This document shows positions 1 through 6,694 of a stretch of 12,038 nt of DNA, piece by piece. The notes under the pieces were generated by a model. It saw only the letters and a list, made by a program, of their open reading frames with translations. It made no database searches and was not told where the DNA came from. The number at the start of each line of letters is the position of its first letter. Within the stretch, counting starts at the first letter, position 1. The position numbers were made by a program, and so were the translations under genes. Source of the DNA: an uncultured Caulobacterales bacterium (lineage in GTDB: Bacteria; Pseudomonadota; Alphaproteobacteria; Caulobacterales; Caulobacteraceae); the NCBI GenBank assembly GCA_903889785.1, contig CAISYT010000010.1, forward strand, positions 1-12,038. Reading direction: 5' to 3'.

Positions 1-1038
1 ATGCGCTACGCGCTTTGCCCCGCCGATGGCCCTCCGTTCCTGTGGGACCCGGCCCCGCCCGCCAAACGGCTTTCCTCTCCGTGGATTGCCGACAACGTTG
101 CGGCGCCGATCTCGACCATGCAGGGCGGCCTGCCCCCCTGGATGAACATTCAGGGTGACTTCGCCAAACAGATCAAAAAAGCGCTGATCCATTACGGCAT
201 TGAGAATAAGCCGATTGGCATCGACATCATGGAACTGCCTATGCTGCGCGCGCTTGAGGCCGAAGGCATCGAAGTTGTCGATGGCCAACAAGCCCTGTTG
301 GACGCGCGGGAAATCAAGACTCCCGACGAAATCGAGTTGCTGAAACTCAGCGCGGCTATGGTCGACGCGACCTATGTCGACATCGTGCGGGCTATCCGTC
401 CTGGGACTCGCGAAAACGAGCTTGTCGCCATCGCCAACGACCGGCTGTTTCGGATGGGGTCAGAGCGCGTTGAATGCGTAAACTCTGTGTCTGGACCGCG
501 CGGACGTCCGCATTCCCACACGTTCTCAGACCGACTGATCCAGCCTGGCGACATGGTGTTCCTCGACATCATGCATTCCTACAACGGCTATCGCACCTGC
601 TATTATCGCACCTTCGTGTGCGGCGAACCGAACCACCATCAGATCGACGCTTATGAAAAAGCCTCGAAATGGCTCAGTGCATCCATCGATATGATCCGCC
701 CTGGCGTTACCCCGGACGAGGTTGCCTCCGTCTGGCCAGATGCCCAGGAGTTCGGTTATCGCGATGAAGATGAGGCTTTCTTGCTGCAGTACGGGCATGG
801 GGTTGGCCTGTCACTGTGGGAAAGGCCGATCATTTCCAAGCGCTACCGAGGACAAAATCAGCCACTGAAGGAAGGCATGGTGTTCGCACTTGAGACCTGG
901 TGCGGAGCCGCCGATGGTTCGGGTGCGGCTCGGATCGAAGAGGAGGTCGTGATCACCAAGGATGGCTGCGAGGTCATTACGAACTTCCCGTCCGATCGTT
1001 TGATCTCGTGCGGCTTGCCGGGCTGCGAAGTCTTCTAA
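1..1038 (+). CDS. M24-family metallopeptidase homolog (Xaa-Pro dipeptidase / DddP-like fold), 5'-partial
   Basis: This is the C-terminal 345 residues of a 'pita-bread' M24 protein. The family includes Xaa-Pro peptidases, creatinase and the DMSP lyase DddP. About the first 130 residues resemble the creatinase-like N-terminal domain but begin in mid-domain, and the reading frame starts exactly at the window edge. The true start is therefore probably upstream and the ATG at position 1 is likely internal. The catalytic domain shows four of the five usual metal ligands: Asp189 (in FLDIM), His266 (in QYGHGVG), Glu298 (in FALETW) and Glu313 (in RIEEE). The second aspartate, expected 11 residues after the first, is Cys200 (in GYRTCYYRTF). 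Other M24 proteins that I recall carry the same GYRTCYYRTF-type motif, so this is probably a subfamily trait and not a mutation. The substrate is unknown: peptidase, lyase or non-catalytic roles all remain possible. Family assignment is firm, function is not. It ends with TAA and converges on the receptor gene. Confidence 0.85.
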   Translation: MRYALCPADGPPFLWDPAPPAKRLSSPWIADNVAAPISTMQGGLPPWMNIQGDFAKQIKKALIHYGIENKPIGIDIMELPMLRALEAEGIEVVDGQQALLDAREIKTPDEIELLKLSAAMVDATYVDIVRAIRPGTRENELVAIANDRLFRMGSERVECVNSVSGPRGRPHSHTFSDRLIQPGDMVFLDIMHSYNGYRTCYYRTFVCGEPNHHQIDAYEKASKWLSASIDMIRPGVTPDEVASVWPDAQEFGYRDEDEAFLLQYGHGVGLSLWERPIISKRYRGQNQPLKEGMVFALETWCGAADGSGAARIEEEVVITKDGCEVITNFPSDRLISCGLPGCEVF

Positions 1039-1243
1039 GGGCCGCTGATCGACAGCCGATATCAGTATAGAAGCACGCCCTGTTGACGGGCATCTTCGGC
1101 GACTTACCCACAGTCGTGGGATGACCGTTGCAGGCGCATTGTCGGACAACAACACCTCGCAGGCAGGGCGTGCCGAGCTTGGCAGCCGTTCCGCCGCGAT
1201 CAAGCTTCCCAATTCCGGGAGGGCACCTTGCCCGGCCAAACCC
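1039..1243. other. Convergent intergenic gap with small inverted repeats
   Basis: These 205 bp lie between the ends of two convergent genes. No credible ORF is visible. Short inverted repeats are present. CCGGG (1215-1219) pairs with CCCGG (1231-1235), and, alternatively, GGGCA (1221-1225) pairs with TGCCC (1229-1233) just past the receptor stop. Weaker 4-bp stems lie near 1078-1091 and 1108-1122. None is followed by a T-run in either direction, so a factor-independent terminator cannot be claimed. Confidence 0.4.
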
Positions 1244-3289
1244 TTAGAATGTGTACTTGGCACCGATACGCAGCGTGCGCGGCTCCAGCACACGGGCGAC
1301 CCTGCCCTCCGTCGGTGCTGCGTCAAAGCCCGGGATATAGGACTCGTAGAAATAGGTGATGTCCTTGTCCTTGCTGTCGAGCAGGTTCGAGAGCTCGGTA
1401 TACAACTGAACATGGGGCATTTTATAAGCACCTCGGGCATTCCAGATCATGCTGCCGGGGCCGCGTTGGGAATTGTCCTCGATCAGGGGCGAGGGTCCGA
1501 GACGCCGTAACCGAACGCTGGCTTCCCATTTGTCGAGCACCGCTGAAACGCCAGCCGAGGCTGCGCTTTCAAATGCATTGGGAATATAGTCGCCATTGTC
1601 ATATCGGGAATTGCTGGCGGTGTAGCTGGCGTCGAGCGCCAGCCACTCGCGAGGGCGCCAGAAGCCGACCAGCTCATAACCATGGCGCGTGCTGGCACCG
1701 GTCGGCTCGACAGCGTTGGAGTCTCCGACAAACTTCAGTTCGCTGCCGACATCGAGTTTCCAGTAGGTCGCCGTCACGTTAAAGCCGCTGATCTGGTAGC
1801 GCATGCCCGCTTCCGAACCCGTTCCCGCGACGAGCAGCGGGATTGGGCTGGTGTTGTAGACCGTGCCACGCACATCGTTAGAGTGGAAACCCCGGCCCCA
1901 ATTGGCATAGACCTCCAGGCTGTTGGAAATTTTGTAGGCCGCACCCAGCTTCGGAGAGACGATTGAGGCGCTGGAGCTTCCCGCACCCAAGGCATCGGCC
2001 TCGGGGTTCAAGGCCCCGATATCAGCCGTATAGTAGTCAGCTCGGATCCCGCCGTTGAGGCGAAGTCCATCGAAAGGCCGCCACGTCGCCTCGCTGTAGA
2101 CTGAGGCAGAGCCCTCTTTCACCGTGTAGAGCCCAAACGAACTGACGAACTGCCGCTTGATCGTGTGATCGACGCCAACCTTGGTGATGTCATCGAAGCG
2201 GTTTTCGGTGCCGACCGTCAGGTCTAGGGCCGGCGAAATCTCCCAGAACTTCTCAGCCTTTAATCCATAGATAAATCGCGAGTCGAACTGATGGATTTGG
2301 GCGCTGGCACCGCTGTCGTCAGCGTATGTGGGGTTCGAATACATGTTCCAGCAATAGTACTGGGCGTTGGAACTAACATGCCAACCCTGCCCGCTAAGCT
2401 TGGCGCTGGTGATTAGCCGCTTGGTTTCGCCGGTGGCGCTGGGATCGGGCGAACAATAAACATTGGGGCAAATTTTCGAGCCGATAATTCGTTCGGGTAT
2501 CTGCTCCGTCGGCTTCCAGTCTCCAGAATAGACATGGCTGGTCAGCTCAAGTTTACCGATCGCGAGCTCCCTGGTATACTTGGCGAAGCCCGCATAGTGC
2601 CGCAGATTTTCCGGCTGTTTCCACGGACCATTGTACACCTTGATCTCACCGACCAGGGTCAGCTCGCCTGCCCCCAGGTCGCCGACCGTGCCGCCCGCCG
2701 CAACGCGGCCAGCATCGAACGAGCCCGTTTCAACCGCACCCCAAGCGGATTCGTAGGAGTCGATCGTGGTCATGTAGGCTGCGCCCGCCAGGGCGAAGTC
2801 GCCGCCATCGGCGCGATAGGGACCTTTCCGGAAATCCTCCCGGGTGATCACTTCGGGGATCAGGCCGTTGAGGTCGAGATAGCCCTGACCATGGCCATGG
2901 GTGCGGAAGTTCATCTGTACGTCGTCGATATAGGTCGTGAAATCCGACCCGTGATCGAGGTTGAAACCGCGCAGAAAGTACTGGTTGGCCTTCCCACTGC
3001 CCGAGTGCTGGGCGGCCACCATTCCAGGCACCGCTTCAAGCAGTTCGGCCACCCGCAACAGGGGCCGAACCAGCAGGTCAGATCCGGTAATCGTGCCTTC
3101 ACTGGCCGCCTGGGCGACGCCGATCTTGGCCAGACCACGGCCGAAGACCACAACTTCACTAACCTGGTTTGCGGCGGCAGGCGCGGTGGCAACCGGCTTA
3201 TCAGCCTCAGCGGCCTGTGCAGTAGTAGCCACCATTGCGGCAAGGCCAGTCGCCACCAGCAGCGCCAACCGATGTGAGACAAAATTCAT
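1244..3289 (-). CDS. TonB-dependent outer-membrane receptor
   Basis: A 681-residue TonB-dependent receptor, which would import a scarce ligand across the outer membrane using TonB-ExbBD energy. The start chosen is the ATG at 3289, not the one 21 bases upstream, because a good Shine-Dalgarno (TAGGAG, 3295-3300 on the complement) precedes it and a clean signal peptide follows (hydrophobic LALLVATGLAAMVA, cleavage probably after AQA at about residue 26). A TonB-box-like stretch (SEVVVFGRG, 44-52) precedes a plug domain (about 56-175) containing PGMVAAQHSG, QYFLRGFNLDHGSDF and the histidine-bearing NFRTHGHGQGYLDLNGLIPE. The remainder is a predicted 22-strand barrel ending in the outer-membrane signature KYTF with terminal Phe. 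Three cysteines lie in the barrel region (ICPNVYC and YYCWN). The ligand cannot be named: no siderophore, B12 or sugar genes are adjacent. It is transcribed alone, separated from cckA by 159 bp. Confidence 0.93.
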   Translation of the reverse strand: MNFVSHRLALLVATGLAAMVATTAQAAEADKPVATAPAAANQVSEVVVFGRGLAKIGVAQAASEGTITGSDLLVRPLLRVAELLEAVPGMVAAQHSGSGKANQYFLRGFNLDHGSDFTTYIDDVQMNFRTHGHGQGYLDLNGLIPEVITREDFRKGPYRADGGDFALAGAAYMTTIDSYESAWGAVETGSFDAGRVAAGGTVGDLGAGELTLVGEIKVYNGPWKQPENLRHYAGFAKYTRELAIGKLELTSHVYSGDWKPTEQIPERIIGSKICPNVYCSPDPSATGETKRLITSAKLSGQGWHVSSNAQYYCWNMYSNPTYADDSGASAQIHQFDSRFIYGLKAEKFWEISPALDLTVGTENRFDDITKVGVDHTIKRQFVSSFGLYTVKEGSASVYSEATWRPFDGLRLNGGIRADYYTADIGALNPEADALGAGSSSASIVSPKLGAAYKISNSLEVYANWGRGFHSNDVRGTVYNTSPIPLLVAGTGSEAGMRYQISGFNVTATYWKLDVGSELKFVGDSNAVEPTGASTRHGYELVGFWRPREWLALDASYTASNSRYDNGDYIPNAFESAASAGVSAVLDKWEASVRLRRLGPSPLIEDNSQRGPGSMIWNARGAYKMPHVQLYTELSNLLDSKDKDITYFYESYIPGFDAAPTEGRVARVLEPRTLRIGAKYTF

Positions 3290-3448
3290 GATTTCTCCTA
3301 GCAAACGCACGCTGGGTGACGAGAATGCGTCTCAGGAGGAAATACGGTGGCGCTTTGCCATCCCCTCACGCTCGTCAGGTTTTTTTAGGTCTAACGTCGC
3401 GGGGGCGGATGCAAGTGCCGCGCCGCGGATCTGCCGGTGTACGGGCCG
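3290..3448 (-). promoter_or_regulatory. Leader/promoter region of the TonB-dependent receptor with a nested hairpin
   Basis: This gap between cckA and the receptor must hold the receptor promoter and 5' leader. Directly visible are an inverted repeat TGACGAG (3317-3323) / CTCGTCA (3371-3377) and, nested inside it, a 6-bp hairpin (3346-3351 with 3357-3362, one G-U pair). Next to the outer arm is a run of seven T at 3380-3386 (seven A in the receptor transcript). The structure would sit about 17 nt upstream of the receptor Shine-Dalgarno. I could not identify a convincing -35/-10 pair or match it to a known riboswitch; in particular the B12 box is not evident. Confidence 0.35.
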
Positions 3449-3458
3449 CTAAGCGGCC
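3444..3458. repeat. Perfect inverted repeat over the cckA stop codon
   Basis: GGCCGCT (3444-3450) is followed after one base by its exact reverse complement AGCGGCC (3452-3458), straddling the cckA TAG. In RNA it would fold as GGCCG/CGGCC with a five-base loop. There is no T-run beyond it in the cckA direction, so a terminator role is only possible. Confidence 0.35.
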
Positions 3459-5539
3459 TGTAGCTGCTGCTTGACCCTTTCGGCCAGGGTCTTGATGTCG
3501 ATTGGCTTGGGCAGGAAAGTCACGCCTTCCTCGCCTTCCAGCAGGTCACTGAACTCTGCCTCGGCATAGCCAGAGATAAACATCACCGGCGCAGACCCCA
3601 AAAACTTGCGGGCCTTCTTAAGAAGGGTCGGGCCATCGATGCCGGGCATGATCACATCACTGATCAGTAGGTCGATCTTACCGGCGTGGTCTTCGGCCAG
3701 CAGAAGGGCCTCCTCGCCATCGGCAGCCTCAATCACCTCGTAGCCCCGGGCGCGCAACAGGCGGGCTGCGACGCCGCGGACGGCGTCCTCATCCTCGACG
3801 AACAAGATGCGGCCTGCGCCAGAAAGGTCGCGGGCCACGCGCGGCTTGATCGTCTCAGGGGCGGGTGCCGCGACCGGTGCATGGGTAGGCAGAAAGATGC
3901 GGAACGCCGTGCCTTCACCGATCCTGGAATCCACCGCGATCCAGCCGTCCGACTGTTTGACGATGCCATAGACCGTTGCCAGACCCAGGCCCGTGCCCTC
4001 GCCGACGGGCTTGGTGGTAAAGAATGGGTCGAAGATTTTGCCGATGACCTCGGGCGGAATACCGGGGCCGTCGTCACTGACATCGATCAGCGCCATTTCA
4101 CCGGGGGCAGCAGTGTAGCCCATGGCCTGGGCTTCCGCCTGACTGAGCCGCGCCGTGCGCAGACGAATTGAGCCTGTACCCCGCGAACTCAGCAGGGCGT
4201 CGCGGGCATTCACCACCAAATTCATCACCGCCGTTTCCAGCTGGCTCTTATCGGCGCGAACGCTAGGAGGGTCGCGACCGTAGTCGGTGATGAGCTTGAC
4301 GTCCTCGCGCAGCACGCGGCGCAGCAACACCTCGAACTCGCTGACCAATTCGCCCAGGTCTAGCACCACGCGCTGCACCGTCTGTTTGCGCGAGAAGGCG
4401 AGCAGCTTGCGTACCAGGTCGGCCGCCCGCACGCCGGTCTGCCGGATCTCGACAAGGCCTTCATAGGAAGGGTCGCCCACCGGATGCCGCTGCAGCAATT
4501 CGTCGAGCCGCAGTTGGATCGCGGTCAGAAGGTTGTTGAAGTCGTGCGCAACACCGCCGGCCAGTTGACCGATGGCCTGCATCTTCTGAGCCTGGGCCAG
4601 TTGCAGCTCGACCTGCTTCTGCTCAGACACGTCGACCAGATAGGCCACGAGCACCTCGCCGCTGCGCGACAGGTATAGGTGCGCAATACGGGCCGGATCG
4701 TGCGCCAGCCGCACCTCGAAGGGACCGGCCCGGCCCTCAGACTGACCCAGGCCAGCGTCGAGTCGGCTGGCCGGATCGATCAGATCGCCGAACGTTGCGC
4801 CGGGGATAGCCGCGGCCGCGGTCATCGCGGTCAGGGCGGCATTGACCTCCACGATCCTGGCGGAAAAAATCTCTCCGGCTTCCAGCAAGGCGGCACCGAA
4901 GGGTGAAGCGGTGGCAAAGCGATCCAGGGCGGGGGCGCGGCGGTCGCTAGGGTTGGCGAAGATGGCCGGTGCCGCCAAGACTGCGCTCGGCGAAGCCTCC
5001 AGCAGCGCCATCGGGGGTGGCGACTTGGCCAGCCTGACCAATAGCCGCCCATGGCCGAGCGGTCCGATGGTCGCTGCATGTTCCGATCCCGCAGCCGTGA
5101 AGGTGGCCTGGGAGATTTCCCCACGGCGGGCGCTGCTCAGAGCCGCGAACAATCCCTGGCCGCCCTTTGGCAGACGCTTGGCGGTTCCGACAGACTCGCG
5201 CCAGGCGGGGTTGGAGGCGGTCAGTCTTCCATCCAGCGCTGCGATCGCTGCGGCCTCATCCAGGGCACCCAGCAGGGTCTCGTCCTCGATACCGTTAGCG
5301 CTCGGCTGGGACGCACTGCGAAAGGCCCATAGCCCGATGCAAGACACGAACGCCAAGCCGATCAGCAGCATGATGCCGGCTATGGTAGCGGGGCCTGAAC
5401 GCCATACCGGCGCAGTGGCAAGGCACACCACAAGCACGAAGGCCGCCCCCGCCCCCCACACCAGCGGATCGAACCGGCGCACGCGGTTAGCCGCGACTGC
5501 GGTGTTACTATGGTCGATGGTGATCGGTTTTCGCGGCAT
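3449..5539 (-). CDS. cckA: Hybrid sensor histidine kinase CckA
   Basis: CckA is the bifunctional kinase/phosphatase that feeds phosphate through ChpT to CtrA and CpdR, governing replication, division and polarity in Caulobacter and relatives. From the ATG at 5539 it is 696 residues, close to Caulobacter CckA (about 690). Two transmembrane segments lie near residues 27-45 and 52-72. A diverged double PAS region (about 90-305) follows. The HisKA domain has phospho-acceptor His332 in GGVAHDFNNLLTAIQLRLDE. The ATPase domain has N444 (NLVVNARDAL), DDGPGIP (489-495), FDPFFTTK (503-510) and GEGTGLGL (513-520). The C-terminal receiver has acidic Glu582/Asp583, phospho-acceptor Asp628 (LLISDVIMPG), Ser656 and Lys678. 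All key residues are intact. An in-frame TTG at 5557 is an alternative start: it overlaps the TGA of the upstream fliQ remnant as TTGA, compatible with translational coupling, and an in-frame TGA just before it blocks anything longer. Neither start has a strong Shine-Dalgarno. Confidence 0.95.
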   Translation of the reverse strand: MPRKPITIDHSNTAVAANRVRRFDPLVWGAGAAFVLVVCLATAPVWRSGPATIAGIMLLIGLAFVSCIGLWAFRSASQPSANGIEDETLLGALDEAAAIAALDGRLTASNPAWRESVGTAKRLPKGGQGLFAALSSARRGEISQATFTAAGSEHAATIGPLGHGRLLVRLAKSPPPMALLEASPSAVLAAPAIFANPSDRRAPALDRFATASPFGAALLEAGEIFSARIVEVNAALTAMTAAAAIPGATFGDLIDPASRLDAGLGQSEGRAGPFEVRLAHDPARIAHLYLSRSGEVLVAYLVDVSEQKQVELQLAQAQKMQAIGQLAGGVAHDFNNLLTAIQLRLDELLQRHPVGDPSYEGLVEIRQTGVRAADLVRKLLAFSRKQTVQRVVLDLGELVSEFEVLLRRVLREDVKLITDYGRDPPSVRADKSQLETAVMNLVVNARDALLSSRGTGSIRLRTARLSQAEAQAMGYTAAPGEMALIDVSDDGPGIPPEVIGKIFDPFFTTKPVGEGTGLGLATVYGIVKQSDGWIAVDSRIGEGTAFRIFLPTHAPVAAPAPETIKPRVARDLSGAGRILFVEDEDAVRGVAARLLRARGYEVIEAADGEEALLLAEDHAGKIDLLISDVIMPGIDGPTLLKKARKFLGSAPVMFISGYAEAEFSDLLEGEEGVTFLPKPIDIKTLAERVKQQLQAA

Positions 5540-5577
5540 GAATCCGTTCCGAATCAAAGGTCACCATAGCGCGAATC
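5540..5577. promoter_or_regulatory. Cluster of three GANTC (CcrM-type) sites at the cckA start
   Basis: GAATC occurs at 5540-5544, 5551-5555 and 5573-5577. Starts are 11 and 22 bp apart, about one and two helical turns. GANTC is the target of the cell-cycle methyltransferase CcrM in Caulobacterales and other alphaproteobacteria, and GcrA acts at methylated sites in promoters. About 0.15 sites would be expected by chance in this length. A CtrA-like half-site TTAAC lies just beyond, at 5583-5587. A role in cckA expression is inferred. Confidence 0.4.
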
Positions 5578-5757
5578 GCACTTAACGCGCGGTTGCCGGG
5601 AGGAATGTACTGCGGGCAGCTTTTTTCCGGCGGTTGAGGATAAGCCGATCACCTTGGCCACGCCAACCACCAGCCCGACTATCAACACCGGCGCGCACAG
5701 TTGCAGCGTCAACCAAATGGCGCTGCGCCCAATGTCCAAAACCTCGGCACCGTCCAT
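5554..5757 (-). pseudogene. fliQ: fliQ remnant (flagellar type III export protein), truncated
   Basis: This 67-codon frame opens like FliQ, a small (about 88 residues) two-helix component of the flagellar export gate. Residues 1-35 match its start: VLDIGRSAIW (6-15), then LTLQLCAPVLIVGLVVGVA (16-34), the first membrane helix. The family then continues with a loop (QALTQIQE-like) and a second helix. Here the sequence instead becomes VIGLSSTAGKKLPAVHSS and then a basic, non-hydrophobic tail, ending at a TGA at 5554-5556. The second helix is missing, and no fliR or flhB follows before cckA. As I recall from Caulobacter, fliQ, fliR and flhB precede cckA, so a deletion running from inside fliQ to just before cckA fits. 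The head may still serve as a translated leader for cckA, since its stop overlaps a TTG in the cckA frame. There is no clear Shine-Dalgarno before its ATG. Confidence 0.78.
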
Positions 5758-5968
5758 GGATTAAACCCGCTGAAAACCGGAGAGTATCACTCTGGCTCGT
5801 CGCGGTTAACGCAGCGCCAAACATGCGCAAATCCACGCGCTCAGACGGTCTAAAAAGCACCCTGGCAGGTCTGGTTAACAATTCCTCGGCTTTGCTATTT
5901 TTTAGGTAGGGCGACTGACTGACGGTGGCGTCACATGTTTCAGTACAGAAACGTAAGCAGGCATCAGA
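5758..5968. promoter_or_regulatory. Divergent promoter region, fliQ-remnant/cckA versus methyltransferase
   Basis: This 211-bp AT-richer region lies between divergent genes, so promoters for both directions are expected. TTAA-bearing motifs, which resemble half-sites of the CtrA box (TTAA-N7-TTAA), occur at 5761-5764, GTTAAC at about 5805-5810 and GTTAAC at 5874-5879. None forms a complete spaced CtrA box. On the + strand, TTAACA (5875-5880) and TATTTT (5896-5901) are spaced by 15 bases and could act as a weak sigma-70-like promoter for the methyltransferase. No ORF of interest is present. Confidence 0.35.
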
Positions 5969-6637
5969 ATGGCATATTTTCGCTGGCGACGGGCGATAGA
6001 ATTCGCGTCCCTCGATCATCCCATTGTGGGCGAGCTGTTCCTGCGCCGCCGTTTCTCGGAACCCAAGCTGATCCCCCCATCCGGCTGGGACGAACAGTAT
6101 CAGCAAGGGGTCTATGATCGCCTGCTGCGCGATGATCAGAAGCACCACCTGCGTCTGCTAGGCAGCCTGATCGGCGACGGACGCGCCGACCTATCGGTCC
6201 TGGAAATTGGTTGCGGCGAAGGGGCCTTCGTCGAGGTGCTGCGCGGCCAAAAAGTCCGCGCTTACGTTGGGGTCGATTTCTCGCCGGTCGTGATTGAAAA
6301 AGCCCGCGCCAGATTCAGCCGCGAAATCGCCGAAGGATGGGTTCGCTTCGAGGTCGGCGATGGCCGCGCCTACAGCGAGCCTGCCTGGTTCGACGCTATC
6401 GTCTTCCCCGAATGCATCGAATACCTCGGCGACGTCGAGGCCCTGCTGAACCACTACGAACCCATGCTCACGCCAGGCGGCGTTATTGGTGTGACGCAGT
6501 GGCTGGGCATCCGCCCGCTACGCCTTTGGCGCAAGCTCAAGCGGGTTCGCACCGTGCTCAACGAGGCGGTCGTCAGCGCATCCTGGGGCGGAGCATGGGT
6601 CGTGACCATCCTGGCCCCCGAAGCGAAGGCCAATTAA
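5969..6637 (+). CDS. Class I SAM-dependent methyltransferase, substrate unknown
   Basis: A 222-residue cytosolic protein with a Rossmann-type methyltransferase core. Motif I is LEIGCGEGAF (78-87), which binds S-adenosylmethionine. An acidic residue follows strand 2 (Asp103, in VGVDFSP), the motif II/III region is EVGDGRAY and FDAIVFPECIEYL (about 128-153), and LTPGG (167-171) opens the last part of the core. The first 70 residues form a helical N-terminal cap with no recognised domain. The C-terminus is short and basic (RPLRLWRKLKR). The acceptor cannot be inferred: small-molecule, lipid, glycan or protein methylation are all open. It starts at an ATG with only a weak AGG upstream, runs opposite to all its neighbours, and its stop overlaps an ATG (TAATG) of a frame that leads nowhere recognisable. 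It lies between two flagellar relics, so it may be either old locus content or an insertion. Confidence 0.82.
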   Translation: MAYFRWRRAIEFASLDHPIVGELFLRRRFSEPKLIPPSGWDEQYQQGVYDRLLRDDQKHHLRLLGSLIGDGRADLSVLEIGCGEGAFVEVLRGQKVRAYVGVDFSPVVIEKARARFSREIAEGWVRFEVGDGRAYSEPAWFDAIVFPECIEYLGDVEALLNHYEPMLTPGGVIGVTQWLGIRPLRLWRKLKRVRTVLNEAVVSASWGGAWVVTILAPEAKAN

Positions 6638-6694
6638 TGCGCGATCTTGCCAACTGGGTCCAGGTGCCCAGGCGGTACCGGTGCGTGTTGGGCC
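6638..6694. other. Short convergent gap
   Basis: 57 bp separate the ends of the methyltransferase and the transporter gene. No hairpin with a T-run is seen, so no terminator is called. A frame starting at the TAATG overlap runs through the gap into the antisense of the transporter gene without any recognisable product. Confidence 0.4.

Noticed and set aside
2534..3277. Long + strand frames opposite the receptor, cckA, transporter genes and dxs
   Set aside because: GC-rich third-position bias creates long antisense frames; their translations are low-complexity (Gln/His/Arg/Gly-rich), with no domains or ribosome sites.
3290..3310. Upstream ATG (3310) for the TonB-dependent receptor
   Set aside because: It would put MRLLGEI before the signal peptide and make the clear TAGGAG ribosome site part of the coding sequence; the ATG at 3289 fits better.
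3290..3400. Cobalamin riboswitch upstream of the TonB-dependent receptor
   Set aside because: B12 receptors often have one and a GCGCCACCG string is present, but the B12 box context and conserved core helices are not visible in this short leader.
5582..6148. 188-codon complement frame spanning the methyltransferase start and the fliQ remnant
   Set aside because: It is out of frame with the recognisable FliQ residues and antisense to the methyltransferase, with no recognisable domain; a shadow frame.
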